Source: Malachius bipustulatus
Taxonomy: Eukaryota; Arthropoda; Insecta; Coleoptera; Melyridae
Assembly (NCBI GenBank): GCA_910589415.1
Contig: OU342630.1
Location: forward strand, 1,984,001 to 2,048,000
Length of the DNA stretch: 64,000 bases
Reading direction: 5' to 3'
In this document: positions 42,401-52,542 of the stretch, in pieces
How positions within the stretch are numbered: position 1 is the stretch's first letter
How the letters are laid out: the number at the start of each line of letters is the position of its first letter
Notes under the pieces: model-generated
What the model was told of the DNA's origin: nothing
Seen by the model: the letters and a program-made list of their open reading frames with translations, nothing else
The model's database searches: none
Translations under genes and position numbers: made by a program

Positions 42401-44428
42401 AAGTAAAAACATTGTTTACTATTTGCGATGTGATCGGTTGCATACTCAGTCTTAAACCTATCATTTATATAATTTATATATTATACAGGGTGAATTATAA
42501 AAAACGCCCCAAACGATAACTCCGTTAATTTTGAAGATATGACAAAACTTTTTTATACAAAGTGGCGCCGTTTATCATCATCTATATGTTGAGATAAACG
42601 CTCGATCAACACAACGTCCTGTTTAACCGGAAGTAACATCAACTTCGGGTTTTTAAATAGAACACCCTGTAAAACTTTATATTTTTTAAATGTCTGAAGA
42701 AATCTAATACAGGTGGTTTTCACCATTGTAATTTAGATTGAGCGGTTTATGAGTTATAAACAAGTGAAGATCGAAAATTTTCAACTTCAAAGCAGCGTAG
42801 AACTAGAACGGCTCAAGATATCGAAAAACGGTTTACATGTCCCTATCTTAACTTTTCACATAGTATCCTACTATGTGGTTTAAATTTTAATACAGGGTGA
42901 TGAAAATTATCAGATTTTTCACCACCCTGTATTAAAATTTAAACCACATAGTAGGATACTATGTGAAAAGTTAAGATAGGGACATGTAAACCGTTTTTAG
43001 ATATCTTGAGCCCTTCTAGTTCTACGCTGCTTTGAAGTTGAAAATTTTCGATCTTCACTTGTTTATAACTCATAAACCGCTCAATCTAAATTCCAATGGT
43101 GAAAACCACCTGTATTAGATTTCTTCAGACATTTAAAAAATATAAAGTTTTACAGGGTGTTCTATTTAAAAACCCGAAGTTGATGTTACTTCCAGTTAAA
43201 CAGGAAGTTGTGTTGATCGAGCGTTTATCTCAACATATAGATGATGATAAACGGCGCCACTTTGTATAAAAAAGTTTTGTCATATCTTCAAAATTAACGG
43301 AGTTATCGCTTGGGGCGTTTTTTATAATTCACCCTGAATTTATATATTTATATAATTGACTCCCTATTACAGGACCTCCTATCGTGAGATTCAGAACAGT
43401 AAGAACATACGATGGCGGTACTATGACAATCTTTTTTTTGGGTGACCGATTCTGCAACAGTTGAAACACTTAACAAGACTGAAGTGTTCCCCAACTCTAC
43501 ACCTTGCCCAGCCAATGTAAACAGACCCCCTCTGCATCACAGTCTTGAAGATCTCTGGCGGCAACTCCAGTACAACATTGAAGGTCTCTTTGTATCTATT
43601 TTTTGTCACCAATTTCATATCATCTACAAAGCAAGACATACGGTTGGCTGTGATAAGTCTGCTCACAAAACCAGGATCTCCCGCCGAGGCGTCTTCCACA
43701 CCATACACAATTATGCGTGGCCTTAGCTTCTTTGGTTCAGTTATTTTGTACTCTCCACCAAATTTCCTATCCAACATATTCCGTAGTTTATCTCTAGAAC
43801 CACTATCATTACAATTTATAAGCAATCCATCCCTTATTAATCTGGTACCAACAACGCAGGCGTCGACTGAAGAAGGCTTTATCTTGGACTTGATATTGTT
43901 TGCGACATCGATATTTTTATAACATCTGACTTTTCCGTTCTCACCAATAACAAAGATGATTCACTGCTGAGTCTGGCAGCAGACGCGTACGTTCCGGTTG
44001 TCCGGCCGCTATCGGCGACCGATAAGCTATCGGAATTTTTACAAGACGAAGTATTTTCAGTTATTTTATTATTGGCTTTTAATAATTTATTTAAATATTC
44101 TAATTCTCCAACATAGGTACCTAGTTAGAACATCTCTTTCACGTGTTAGGCAATCAATTTCTTTAGTTAAGATTTCATATGACTGTGGAACAGAAGCATT
44201 CGCAGGAGTGGTCTGATCTTGTCCACTACCACAGCAGTTGCGGCATCGAAACGATTCTTTATCAACCAAAATAACCCTTGAGATGGCATTCAAACACTTA
44301 ACATGGACAGTTACATTACATACAAGTCCCACACACTTCACATCACTAACAGCAGTAAATTTAGCACAAAATTTACACTTTTTATCGCAAGTTCTGTTTG
44401 AATCTTCGGATGTCGAATCGCCTGCCAT
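42401..44428 (-). pseudogene. LINE ORF1: PHD-like finger, coiled coil, zinc knuckles
   Basis: The ATG at 44428 opens M-A-G-D-S-T-S, then C-K-F-C ... C-V-G-L-V-C ... H-V-K-C ... C-R-N-C, a PHD-type C4HC3 pattern. A leucine/charge-rich helix follows (E-I-L-T-K-E-I-D-C-L) and continues in a shifted frame. The middle block (43825-43421) has R-P-R-I-I-V-Y-G-V-E and ends in zinc knuckles K-C-F-N-C ... G-H and, after a shift near 43430, C-S-Y-C-S-E-S-H-D-R-R-S-C. The last block (about 42470-42400) reads F-K-T-E-Y-A-T-D-H. It is interrupted by the foldback at 42485-43338. PHD-bearing ORF1 proteins are known in CR1-like LINEs. Confidence 0.75.
42485..43338. mobile_element. Foldback element with nearly identical ~425-bp arms
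   Basis: Ends read TACAGGGTGAATTATAAAAA and its complement. The centre at about 42890-42945 contains TACAGGGTGATGAAAATTAT facing ATTTTTCACCACCCTGTA. Arm differences are few by eye. It carries the family core words (GAGTTATAAACAAGTGAAGA, GGTTTACATGTCCCTATC, TTAACTTTTCACATAG). The transcript would form a long hairpin. It interrupts ORF1 of the LINE. Confidence 0.8.
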
Positions 44429-44446
44429 GACGGTTGTATCGCCGAC

Positions 44447-44688
44447 AAATTTGTTTTTGTTGAATAAATTTCTATTTGTTGAACCACCTCAGCTAAATCT
44501 AGACAATGTATAAATGTATGATTAGTATAAATTATTCTACAAGTTCCTAGCTTGATTGATAATAATAAATTTTCCAAAGGAGTGACTTCAACATCATCAC
44601 TACTGATAGCTTCAAATTTTACAACTTCTAGTTGAACAACTAGGAATATCAGGGTCATCGACAGGATTTTCATTGTCCTCTTGTCCAT
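44447..44688 (-). pseudogene. env: Errantivirus envelope gene, N-terminal block
   Basis: The ATG at 44688 starts a signal-peptide-like run (M-D-K-R-T-M-K-I-L then hydrophobic to about residue 25). An ectodomain start follows with L-G-T-C-R-I-I-Y and a D-L-A-E-V-V-Q-Q segment. The coding sense ends at the LINE 5' end and resumes at 28860. The position just downstream of the integrase end fits env of a gypsy-type endogenous retrovirus. Confidence 0.7.
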
Positions 44689-44699
44689 GTGAACATGAT

Positions 44700-44990
44700 C
44701 CAGTATTGATTGTATTTCTTTGTTTTCTGATTATACTTTTATGATAAGTACCTTTGTTGGTTTTTAAAATGACACCTTAATCATTGATAATTATTTCGGC
44801 CTTTTTGAATTTTGGTAACTTTTTGTCCCTTGATTTCGTATTATTATACCTAATTTTTTCATTTTAATAATTTGGTGGATCAGATCTACTTTTATTAGCT
44901 TTATTGATCAAATTTGCTTTTGCTTCCTCGTTTCTTTGTTTATATTTTATACTATTTCATACTAGCCTCTTTGGGATTTTGCACGTAATA
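44700..44990 (-). pseudogene. pol: Errantivirus integrase C-terminal end
   Basis: The minus strand reads K-Q-R-N-E-E-A-K-A-N-L, then K-S-R-D-K-K-L-P-K-F-K-K-A-E and K-G-T-Y-H-K-S-I-I-R-K. This is the basic tail after the integrase core, where related proteins end with a Y-H-K-x-x-I-K/R motif. One stop interrupts it. The upstream part of pol is cut off by the foldback fragment at 44991. Confidence 0.6.
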
Positions 44991-45557
44991 TGAGTTTGTC
45001 TAGATGCACGCTCAAGATAAATAAAAACGGCTAACATGTCCCAATTTAACTTTTTATATACTATCCTATAGTATAGAAACATTTGTACTTTCTTTGTTTT
45101 TTTTTATTTCGCGATGCGTGGAGAAAGCTCAGATTGTTCCAAATTTTTTATCACTTTGTATAAACATTTTATCTACATCATAGGATAGTACAAGAAAATT
45201 TAAAATAGGGGCATGTAAGCCGTTTTTCTCTATCTTGAGCCGTTTTCGTTCTACAGGGATTCTTGAACTTCAAGAATGACGATTTTCACTTGTTGGCAAC
45301 TCACAAACTTCTGAATTTAAACACCACTGTAAAAGCCAATCTTAAATTGGCTTTTTCTTCTCAGACAATCTAAAAATGCAAGATCATTCATTTAAAAACA
45401 TAACTTTGATATGCCACTGTCATTTGGGACACTCTGTATACTCCAAAATAATTTTAAAATATGGCCATTGTGATCCTGTACTTGAATTCACAACTTTTTT
45501 TTTAAATCCATCGTTTGGCCTACAAAGACTGCTTAGTATGAGCTGGGACACCTTGTA
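44991..45557. mobile_element. Foldback element, truncated copy
   Basis: It shares the family words of 39188-40010 (ATGTAAGCCGTTTTTCTCTA, TATGCCACTGTCAT, ATGGCCATTGTGATCCTGTA) and ends GAGCTGGGACACCTTGTATA at the right. The outer left arm is missing, and pairing is partial. Confidence 0.7.
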
Positions 45558-46451
45558 TACAGGATGTCCCATCGTATAGAATTCTCGCGAAAAGAACACT
45601 TTTTAATTAAATTAGAGCATTTTATTCACGACACATTCATGAATAATTTATTGTTCTATAATCTGATCTAATCAGCATGTTTGTAGTGAGTTTAATTAAG
45701 CGTGCAGTCGCGAAAAACTAATTAAGAAAAAAAAATCTGTTTTTTTTAAATCAATAAATTCTACACATCATTTCACATCCGCCTGTGAAATTAGAAATTG
45801 AAAGTTTATAAAGCAAATGCCATTGATTGCAGAAAATGTCAAATCAGGAAAAATCAGACATAATTTATGACGAATTTTGTTTGTAAAGCTATTAAATGTG
45901 GTGAAAGGTACTAAGATGGTAAGTGTGCTAATTATTTCCGACTTAGTTGAGAATAAACATTTTGCATTCTCCTCTAAAAAGGCGGACAATCCTCCTCTAC
46001 AATTCTGTGAAATAGGGGTAGAAACCTTTCTTCAGGTATACTTGTTTATAACAACAAAACTGCTTGTTCACAGCATGTGACCGTAACATAAAGTTGGAAA
46101 TTATTGCTCTAGTGACGTGTATATAATCATAATCATAAGCTTTATTCCTATTTTATGTCCAAATTTGATGGCAAATTACTCAAATATTGTTAAGGATATC
46201 GATTAACAAATACTGTTTCTTATAGAAGAAACTTTTTTCTACAAGTATACGAAAAATCATAGAGATTCGATTAGTATTTCGATACAAAATCGATGTCGAA
46301 AATCGAAAGTGACATTTAAATGATTTACCAAAATTGATTACGTCATATCGTAGTAGGTTTATTGTAATCCACGCATGTAAATTTTCATATAAAAATTTTA
46401 ATTAGAAATACCTTTTACCGCGAGAATTCCATACGATGGGACACTCGGTAT
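45558..46451. mobile_element. Non-autonomous DNA transposon, TACAGGATGTCCC ends
   Basis: The left end TACAGGATGTCCCATCGTAT plus AGAATTCTCGCG is matched by the inverted right end CGCGAGAATTCCATACGATG plus GGACACTCGGTAT. The interior of about 820 bp has no recognisable gene. It lies inside or beside a transposase N-terminus at 46455-46720. Confidence 0.7.
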
Positions 46452-46454
46452 ACA

Positions 46455-46720
46455 GAGTGATGAACGATCCGCTATAACTTCTTCCAGTAGACTTTCAACG
46501 TGCTCAGGATTTCGTCTAGTCGTTCCTTCTCGATTACTTGCTAGAGGTGGACGGCCCTCCATGTATGCGTTATGCACGCGTAAAAATACCCGGTAATCTG
46601 GGTAAAGTTTCAGACTGTAGTCCACCTCGACTCGTCACGAGGGTTCGATACAATCTTGCGGCAAGCCGAGCATTTCCTCTTCCATATCCATAGAAGTAAT
46701 GCATTTTGGCATATTCAAAT
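46455..46720 (-). pseudogene. Transposase N-terminal remnant (helix-turn-helix region)
   Basis: The minus strand reads Y-G-Y-G-R-G-N-A-R-L-A-A-R-L-Y-R, shifts frame, then Y-R-V-F-L-R-V-H-N-A-Y-M-E-G-R and N-P-E-H-V-E-S-L-L. This matches the conserved N-terminal DNA-binding part of a large insect family of Tc1/mariner-like transposases. The catalytic region is not attached here. Confidence 0.55.
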
Positions 46721-47184
46721 TACAAGTAGGACATGACGACCAAAATAAAGCAAAATAGGTCCGAAATCTGATGAATGAGCGAGAATTAAGCCCAATAAAT
46801 TAAAGAACAAAACTTGTAGCAAATCGAAGAACGAAGTAAGTGGAATACAGAATATATTGCAAATTGAACTTCCTATGTTAAGTTCTATTTCTACTATGTT
46901 CTACTTCCTATGTCAGTATTATTTACAATCTGTAACTATGACAACTGTCAACATTTATATTGCAAATTTATATCCAATATATTGCGATACGAAAATACAT
47001 AGTGAATAGGAATTTCTGCCTGTTCCATTTTGCTTTCATTACGAGAAGCTATAGGATGAAATTTGTAGGGTAGATTGCCAATTGAAGATAGAAGTTAACT
47101 CTTATTAGAATATAACTCCCAAACCATAAATTTTCCGATCACACATATGGGGTTAGATCGATGCGTATTGGGTCCTCTATCACC
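46721..47184. other. Unassigned stretch
   Basis: AT-rich with the ATATTGCAAATT word repeated (about 46850-46985). No gene was seen. Confidence 0.35.
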
Positions 47185-48100
47185 CTGCTTCGTTTGATTC
47201 ATCAACGGCAAGAGAATAGTACACAGGAGAACCAACGTGTAAAACCATTTTTTCTAGAAAATTTTGTGGGACATTTTGATCAGTAAGGCAAGGTACCTAC
47301 TTCTACCTTCTAGGAAATTTAGGTGTGGACCATGGTTGAGATAACCACCACAAAATGTGGCCTTATAAATAACATGATAGAAGGAATTCCAACTCCAACA
47401 ATACCCCCTAATATGGTTATTGGCAATGGACATTGGTTATCTCTATGTCTCCAAAATTATATCATATCTCTACTATTATGTTATTCATTGAAAAATCAAG
47501 TAGCCATAACCGACCTAATCTCTATCATAATGCTACTAAAATTTCAGTAATTATTAAACCAGTGGACAACCAATGTCAATCGTCAGTATAAACGTATAGG
47601 GCGGCATTGTTGGAGTTGGAAAGAAATCATATGTTATAAGGCCACATTTTTCCGATGGTGGTGTCAACAATGTGCAGCACCCAAATTTTCTAGAAGATAT
47701 TATTACCTCAAAATGATGCAAAATGTCCCACAAAATTTTCTAGAAAACCTACGGTTTCAACACGATGGTGCTCCTGCCTATTATTCTCTTGCCGTGAGAA
47801 TTTTTTTAAACCAAAAGAAGTATGAAAATAGATTAGTAGGCAGGAGGAGCCACATGAACCTGACCAGCTAGACCACCAGACCTAACTAAGATGAATTTCT
47901 TTTTTTGGGGATGTGTTGACGATATTGTCTATCTGACTCCTGATACTACTCCAAATGACTCGACATGAAAAATACAAGAATGGTTTAATGGGGTTACAAT
48001 AATTGAGACGTTAATGGAAGTGACAAGGGCATTTTGAAGAATACCTCAAAAGTGTGTTGAGCAGAATGGTGGACCGTTTGAACATTTATTATAGATTTTT
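47185..48100. mobile_element. Inverted duplication of a transposase segment
   Basis: The left arm (about 47190-47380) is the inverted copy of about 47635-47815. Shared blocks include TAAGGCCACATTTT, TGTCCCACAAAATTTTCTAG, and the CTATTCTCTTGCCG end. The loop (47380-47635) contains ATAACATGATAG-type sequence without a gene. Both arms derive from the same coding stretch of a transposase, so this is a rearranged copy rather than a normal pair of TIRs. Confidence 0.6.
47640..48090 (+). pseudogene. Tc1/mariner-type transposase, catalytic and C-terminal part
   Basis: It reads V-P-Q-N-F-L-E-N-L-R, then F-Q-H-D-G-A-P-A-Y-Y-S-L-A-V-R with the second catalytic Asp (about 47760). After stops and shifts come G-R-R-S-H-M, F-F-F-W-G-C-V-D-D-I-V-Y-L-T, then R-A-F and K-C-V-E-Q-N-G-G. 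The order matches the catalytic part of insect transposases of this type. No first-Asp block was found. A CACCCTGTATA terminus lies at about 48392-48404 and may be its right end. Confidence 0.65.
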
Positions 48101-49085
48101 GTAATATGTAAGATAATTTAGGATTATGTTGGCAGTATTTTGATGTCTTTGTTTGTTGTTGATTATCAATTTTAGTTTATTTCCAATATTTTTCACACAA
48201 GAATCTCTAAGTTCCAAACTATTAGAGTTAGATATAGAAAACCCTATAATAGGTTGAAGGAGGACTTCAATACCCAATTGATGACAAACATAATAATACA
48301 CAGGGATTTATACGACAGATTTATACGGCTGTATTTTGAATAAATAAGAAAAATCGATTCGAAATCTTCAAAGTTTGTAGCTGGCTTTTGAACACCCTGT
48401 ATAAAATATTAAACTTCCCAATAGATGTTTAAACACATGTGTCTCCTTGTTGGCGGATAATGGGATAATTTTCAATAATGAAAAACGAAATTTATTTTAT
48501 TAGTTTTCTGGACGGTTACATTTGCATTTTTTTTCAAAAAAATTGACATATCGCATAAACCGGGAGAGTTGGTGAAGGCAAACATTATGTCATTTTACTC
48601 AGAAATTAGATCTCAATCCAAAACTTGAAAAAAAACGTGTACCCTCGTATTGAAATAAGAATGTTGATGTAGTGATTTTATGAAAAGACCAACCTGTATA
48701 ATAAAAATATTTTTAAAAAGTAGGGTGAACCGTACTTAGTGTTATTTTTTTTTAGAATTACTTAGAATTCTAGTATAAAAGCTACTTTGCCGCACTAATG
48801 TAAGAGCAACACTGTATATCGTGAGTAGGTAAATTTTAGGAAGATACTTTTTCGTGATCTGGGGGTCAGGATCGGTAGACATTTTTATTGAATTTGGGTG
48901 ACTTACATAAAGTGATGTTGTCCCCAATAGTGTATTTTTTTAATAAAAAAATACACTAATAAACTTACAAACCAAAAAGTAGTCAAGTAGTCAATGCCTC
49001 ATCTATCAGCCAAGCAATATACTTCACCTTTTATCCGCCTTCCGCCCACCTATGGGCTAACCTCTGATTACAGCCTCTGATTACA
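48101..49085. other. AT-rich stretch with a transposon terminus
   Basis: The only recognisable point is GAACACCCTGTATA at about 48392-48404, an element end of the CAGGGTG type. The rest shows no gene. Confidence 0.35.
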
Positions 49086-49088
49086 GTG

Positions 49089-49294
49089 TCCTTCCAGCAG
49101 GCGAGCATCCATGCTTTTCGCAGCGTCACGTCCAGCTTCCCAGTTCAGAGACGCATGCCAGCGACAATGTTCACACAAGCAGGCAACGCGTCGCAGGGCA
49201 GCAACAAGAATATCAAGAAAGGCAATGAGAAACGCAACTCCATTCCAGATGGTCAGGAAAGAGACTCCAAGAGGAGAATGATAAAAGTTGACGA
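49089..49294 (+). CDS. Possible host exon, function unknown
   Basis: A GC-richer island of about 205 bp is open in one frame (S-F-Q-Q-A-S-I-H-A ... I-K-V-D-E-E-R). It is bounded on the left by CTCTGATTACAG, an acceptor-like end, and on the right by GAAAG|GTCAGT, a good donor match. The peptide is rich in S, N, K and R, like a nuclear or disordered region. I do not recognise it. It could equally be a fragment of an unknown element; no neighbouring exon is visible. Confidence 0.3.
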
Positions 49295-49417
49295 AGAAAG
49301 GTCAGTATTAAAAAGTATGAGCTTTTTTACATCGCAAACAAAAATACATCATTTTATAGTTCGAGCATAGAAAATGCCCCACAATTATTCTTTTATAATC
49401 ACGAAGTGACAATACAG

Positions 49418-49797
49418 GGTGTCCCAGCTTATTCGAAACGGTCTCTGTGGGGCAAACAATGTATTTATGCAAACACTTTTTTGCAAATTCAAGTACAGGA
49501 CCACAATGGCCCTATTTTAAAATTATTTTGGAATATAGAGTGTCCCATATATGACAATGGCATTTCAAAGCTACGTTTTTTTAAACGTAATGATCCTATG
49601 TTATTGCATTTTTAGATTATCTATTTTTCATGTTCTATCCTATCATGTAGATGAAATGTTTAATGTTTATACCGGGTGATAAAAAATCAGAACAAATCTG
49701 AGATTTCCCAATGCGTGGCGAAATACAAAAAAACATAGAAAGTACAAATGTTTCTGCACCATAGGATAGTACACAAAAAGTTCAAATAAGAACATGT
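49418..49797. mobile_element. Foldback element, partial copy
   Basis: It starts TACAGGGTGTCCCAGCTTAT and passes the centre (GTTTATACCGGGTGATAAAA), then breaks off at GAACATG where the next MITE begins. It is internally deleted relative to 39188-40010. Confidence 0.65.
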
Positions 49798-50765
49798 ATA
49801 GTACGATAAAGTTTAAAAAGTCATATGTATCGATTAAGAATACACATCCTTCTGATAGTTCGATTTATTTTGTTTCATTTTCGTGGTTCTCATAGAAACC
49901 GTTAAGTTTGTCTAAACACTCTATTCCGCATAAATAAATATACATCAACATTGGTTTTGAATGAGAATTAAATGCACAAAACAGAGGATAGGATGTCATT
50001 ACGTGAATAAATTTTATGTAGTTGTCAGTGGCTGTCAAACTGACTTAAACGGTTCAATTCATTGTTTGAATGATTTCTCATATAATTTACTCTCGTTAAC
50101 ATCTTGAAATTTAACCGTTTGATAATTTCTGGTGAAATCAAAAATCTTAGTTCGGACGGTTAGTATGACGTCACATATCGTCGCCTTAATCAGAAAAACC
50201 CGTAAGTCCACATTTTATCAAAATCGACCTTTTCACGCCATCTATGAAATAATAAATAAACCTACAGTTGAAGAAAATATCGTATCTCCAAGATGTTTCT
50301 GTAATTTATTATTCCTAGAAAAGAATTTCCCATAAGTCCTCACTGGTGTCAAATATAAACGTAAAGCCTGTATGTCCACAATAAAACCGCCATTTGAATG
50401 TAAACAATAGAGACGTGTGGTGACTTGCTCTGTGTTTACCTCCCGATACTGTGCGATTTTGCGAGTTAGATTTGATGAAAGTGTATAAATATGGACCATA
50501 AGTACATGCAAACATGTTTAACACAATTATTTACTAGAAATTAATGGTTTTACACCCTCAATTTACATTTTGCATTTTGTCTTGGACTTACGGGTTTTTC
50601 TAAAATACTAAATTTGCTCAGACATCATGATGCTAAGGAGATACGGGAATTTCTCGTTTTATTTTATAAACTCTTTTTTGGGCCTCTTGAATAATTTTCA
50701 TTTTGTGACTTACGGGTTTTTCTGATTAAGGCGACGATATGACTTTTTAATTTTAATCGTACCAT
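49797..50765. mobile_element. MITE with TATGGTACGATTAA-type ends
   Basis: The left end TATAGTACGATAAAGTTTAA plus AAAGTCATAT pairs with the inverted right end ATGACTTTTTAATTTTAATC plus GTACCATA. A second inverted pair lies inside (CGTCGCCTTAATCAGAAAAA at about 50172-50200 and its complement near 50700-50735). A related fragment occurs at 53670-53830. Frames of up to 89 codons inside match nothing I know. Confidence 0.65.
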
Positions 50766-50904
50766 AAGCAGCTTGCCTCTATCTTAAGGGGGAAAATTCC
50801 TCTGGAAAATATGTTGTTCATATATGTTTGGCGGATATTTGTAAGGAAATTTTGAGGTATTTGTGAGTAACTATAAGGAGTGCCTGGTATTTCGGAAAAC
50901 CATG

Positions 50905-51790
50905 TATACAGGGTGTCCCGGAGCTCATTCGAAACGGTCTCTGTGGGCCAAACGATGGATTTAAAAAAAAAAAATTGAAAATTCAAGTACAGGATCACAA
51001 TGGCCATAATTTAAAATTATTTTGGACTATACAGAGTCTCCTATATGACAGTGGCATGTGTGACAAAGTTATGTTTTTTTACATATGGAATGCTCCTATA
51101 TGTTATTGCAATTATTTTAGATTGTCTGAGAAGAAAAAATAGGATTGGTTTTTACAGTTGGTGTTTAACTTCATAAGTTTGTGAGTTATAAACTAGTGAA
51201 CTTTTTGGTTTTAAACCGAAATTACAATAATTTTTTTTGCAATAATTTTCATTTAATAATTAAATTTTATTTTTAAGTAATATTTTGTATACTGTGTCTT
51301 AGGGCAAACTGGTATGCCAGTCAGTTGTTTAAATAAACTTTATATCGTCATTTTTGAAGTTCGAGGCCCTGTACAACGAAAACGGCTCAAGATAGAGAAA
51401 AACGACCTACTTGTTCCGATTTTACTTTTTCATGTACTATCCTATGATGTAGATAAAACTTTACACAGGGTGATAAAAAATTTGAAAAATTCTGAGATTT
51501 CTCCACACGTCGCCAAAAACACAAAACAAAGAAAGTACAAATGTTTCAATACCATAGGATAGTACATGAAAAGTTAAAATAGGGACATGTAAGCCATTTT
51601 TCTCTATCTTGAGCCGTTTTCGTTGTACAGGGCCTTGAAATCCAAAAATTACGATAGATAAAAACCAATAAGATTGGTTTTTACAGTTGGTGTTTAAATT
51701 GAGAAACTAGTGAGTTAGAAACAAGCGAAAATCGCAATTTCCGAAGTTCAAGGCACTGTACAACGAAAACGGCTTAAAAAACGGCGATCA
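50905..51790. mobile_element. Foldback element, TACAGGGTGTCCC subtype
   Basis: It begins TATACAGGGTGTCCCGGAGC. The family words TGTACTATCCTATGATGT, AGCCATTTTTCTCTATCTTG and CGTTTTCGTTGTACAGGGCC are present in inverted arrangement. The left arm is interrupted near 51200-51340 by unrelated AT-rich sequence (starting TTTTTGGTTTTAAACCG). Confidence 0.65.
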
Positions 51791-52542
51791 CTCGACCTTG
51801 TAGCTGCAAGTGTCAGCGATCGGTTCGTCATCTCGTCATATTGTATCATGTAGAGTAAAAACATCTCTGCACGAGTTATTATACAAAATAAAATTTAAGG
51901 GAACCGAAAATAATATAAAACCAATCCGGTTACTGTCTATTTTTATATGGGTATACTCACTCTTATTGATAAATATCCGTTATTGGTGGAATAATTGAAA
52001 AAATACTGCAAATTGTGAATAATACAGGGTGTAACGTCCGCATAATATTAGCACCACGTGATTCTACATCAAAAACAGAACATAAAGTTTTAATACCATT
52101 TAGCTCTTAGACCTCAAATAACGAAGTTATCGACCATTGTAGTTTAAATTTGAAGATTTTTAATACTCAAAAATATTGCTTAATATTATTAAAAAATTCT
52201 TAAGTAAGAAGTAAAATAGCCAAATTATCCAAAATTTTAGATTTTTTTTTTGGTAAAAATGGTTTTAATTAACATTTCAAAACTAGGAATTATTTGATTT
52301 CCTGAGTTCCAATACTTCCAATCAATATTGCAGCTGCGCGTTTTATTTGTTGAATAAAAAATTGAAAAAAAAAATCATGAAAAAAAATTGCAACATTGAC
52401 ACGTCGCAGCATGACATTTGTCTTGTTGCACCTTTTTTCGATTACATAGCAACGGCACACTATACCAGTGAGGTGACTTCACGTCTAATAAGTTATCTTA
52501 ATTTTGATACCAGCGCCAGTGTTGCAAAATTTAAGAACGTAA

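Larger units (their letters stand above)
39129..44446 (-). mobile_element. CR1/Jockey-type LINE inserted in env, host of the Dong stack
   Basis: The 5' end lies near 44446 and the 3' UTR ends AATAAAGGCGTTTT plus (ATT)n at 39129-39170. ORF1 (44428-about 42400) and ORF2 (about 42400-40229) are both broken. Two foldback elements (39188-40010, 42485-43338) sit inside it. Env coding is cut at its 5' end and resumes beyond the TAA tract at 28860, so the LINE entered env and the Dong copies later entered the LINE's TAA tail. Confidence 0.75.

Noticed and set aside
46755..46790. Second hammerhead (CTGATGAATGAGCGAG)
   Set aside because: It lacks the GAAA core, a cleavage triplet and pairing stems.
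50242..50511. 89-codon minus-strand frame inside the MITE
   Set aside because: The peptide matches nothing I know and overlaps other frames; the MITE ends explain the segment.
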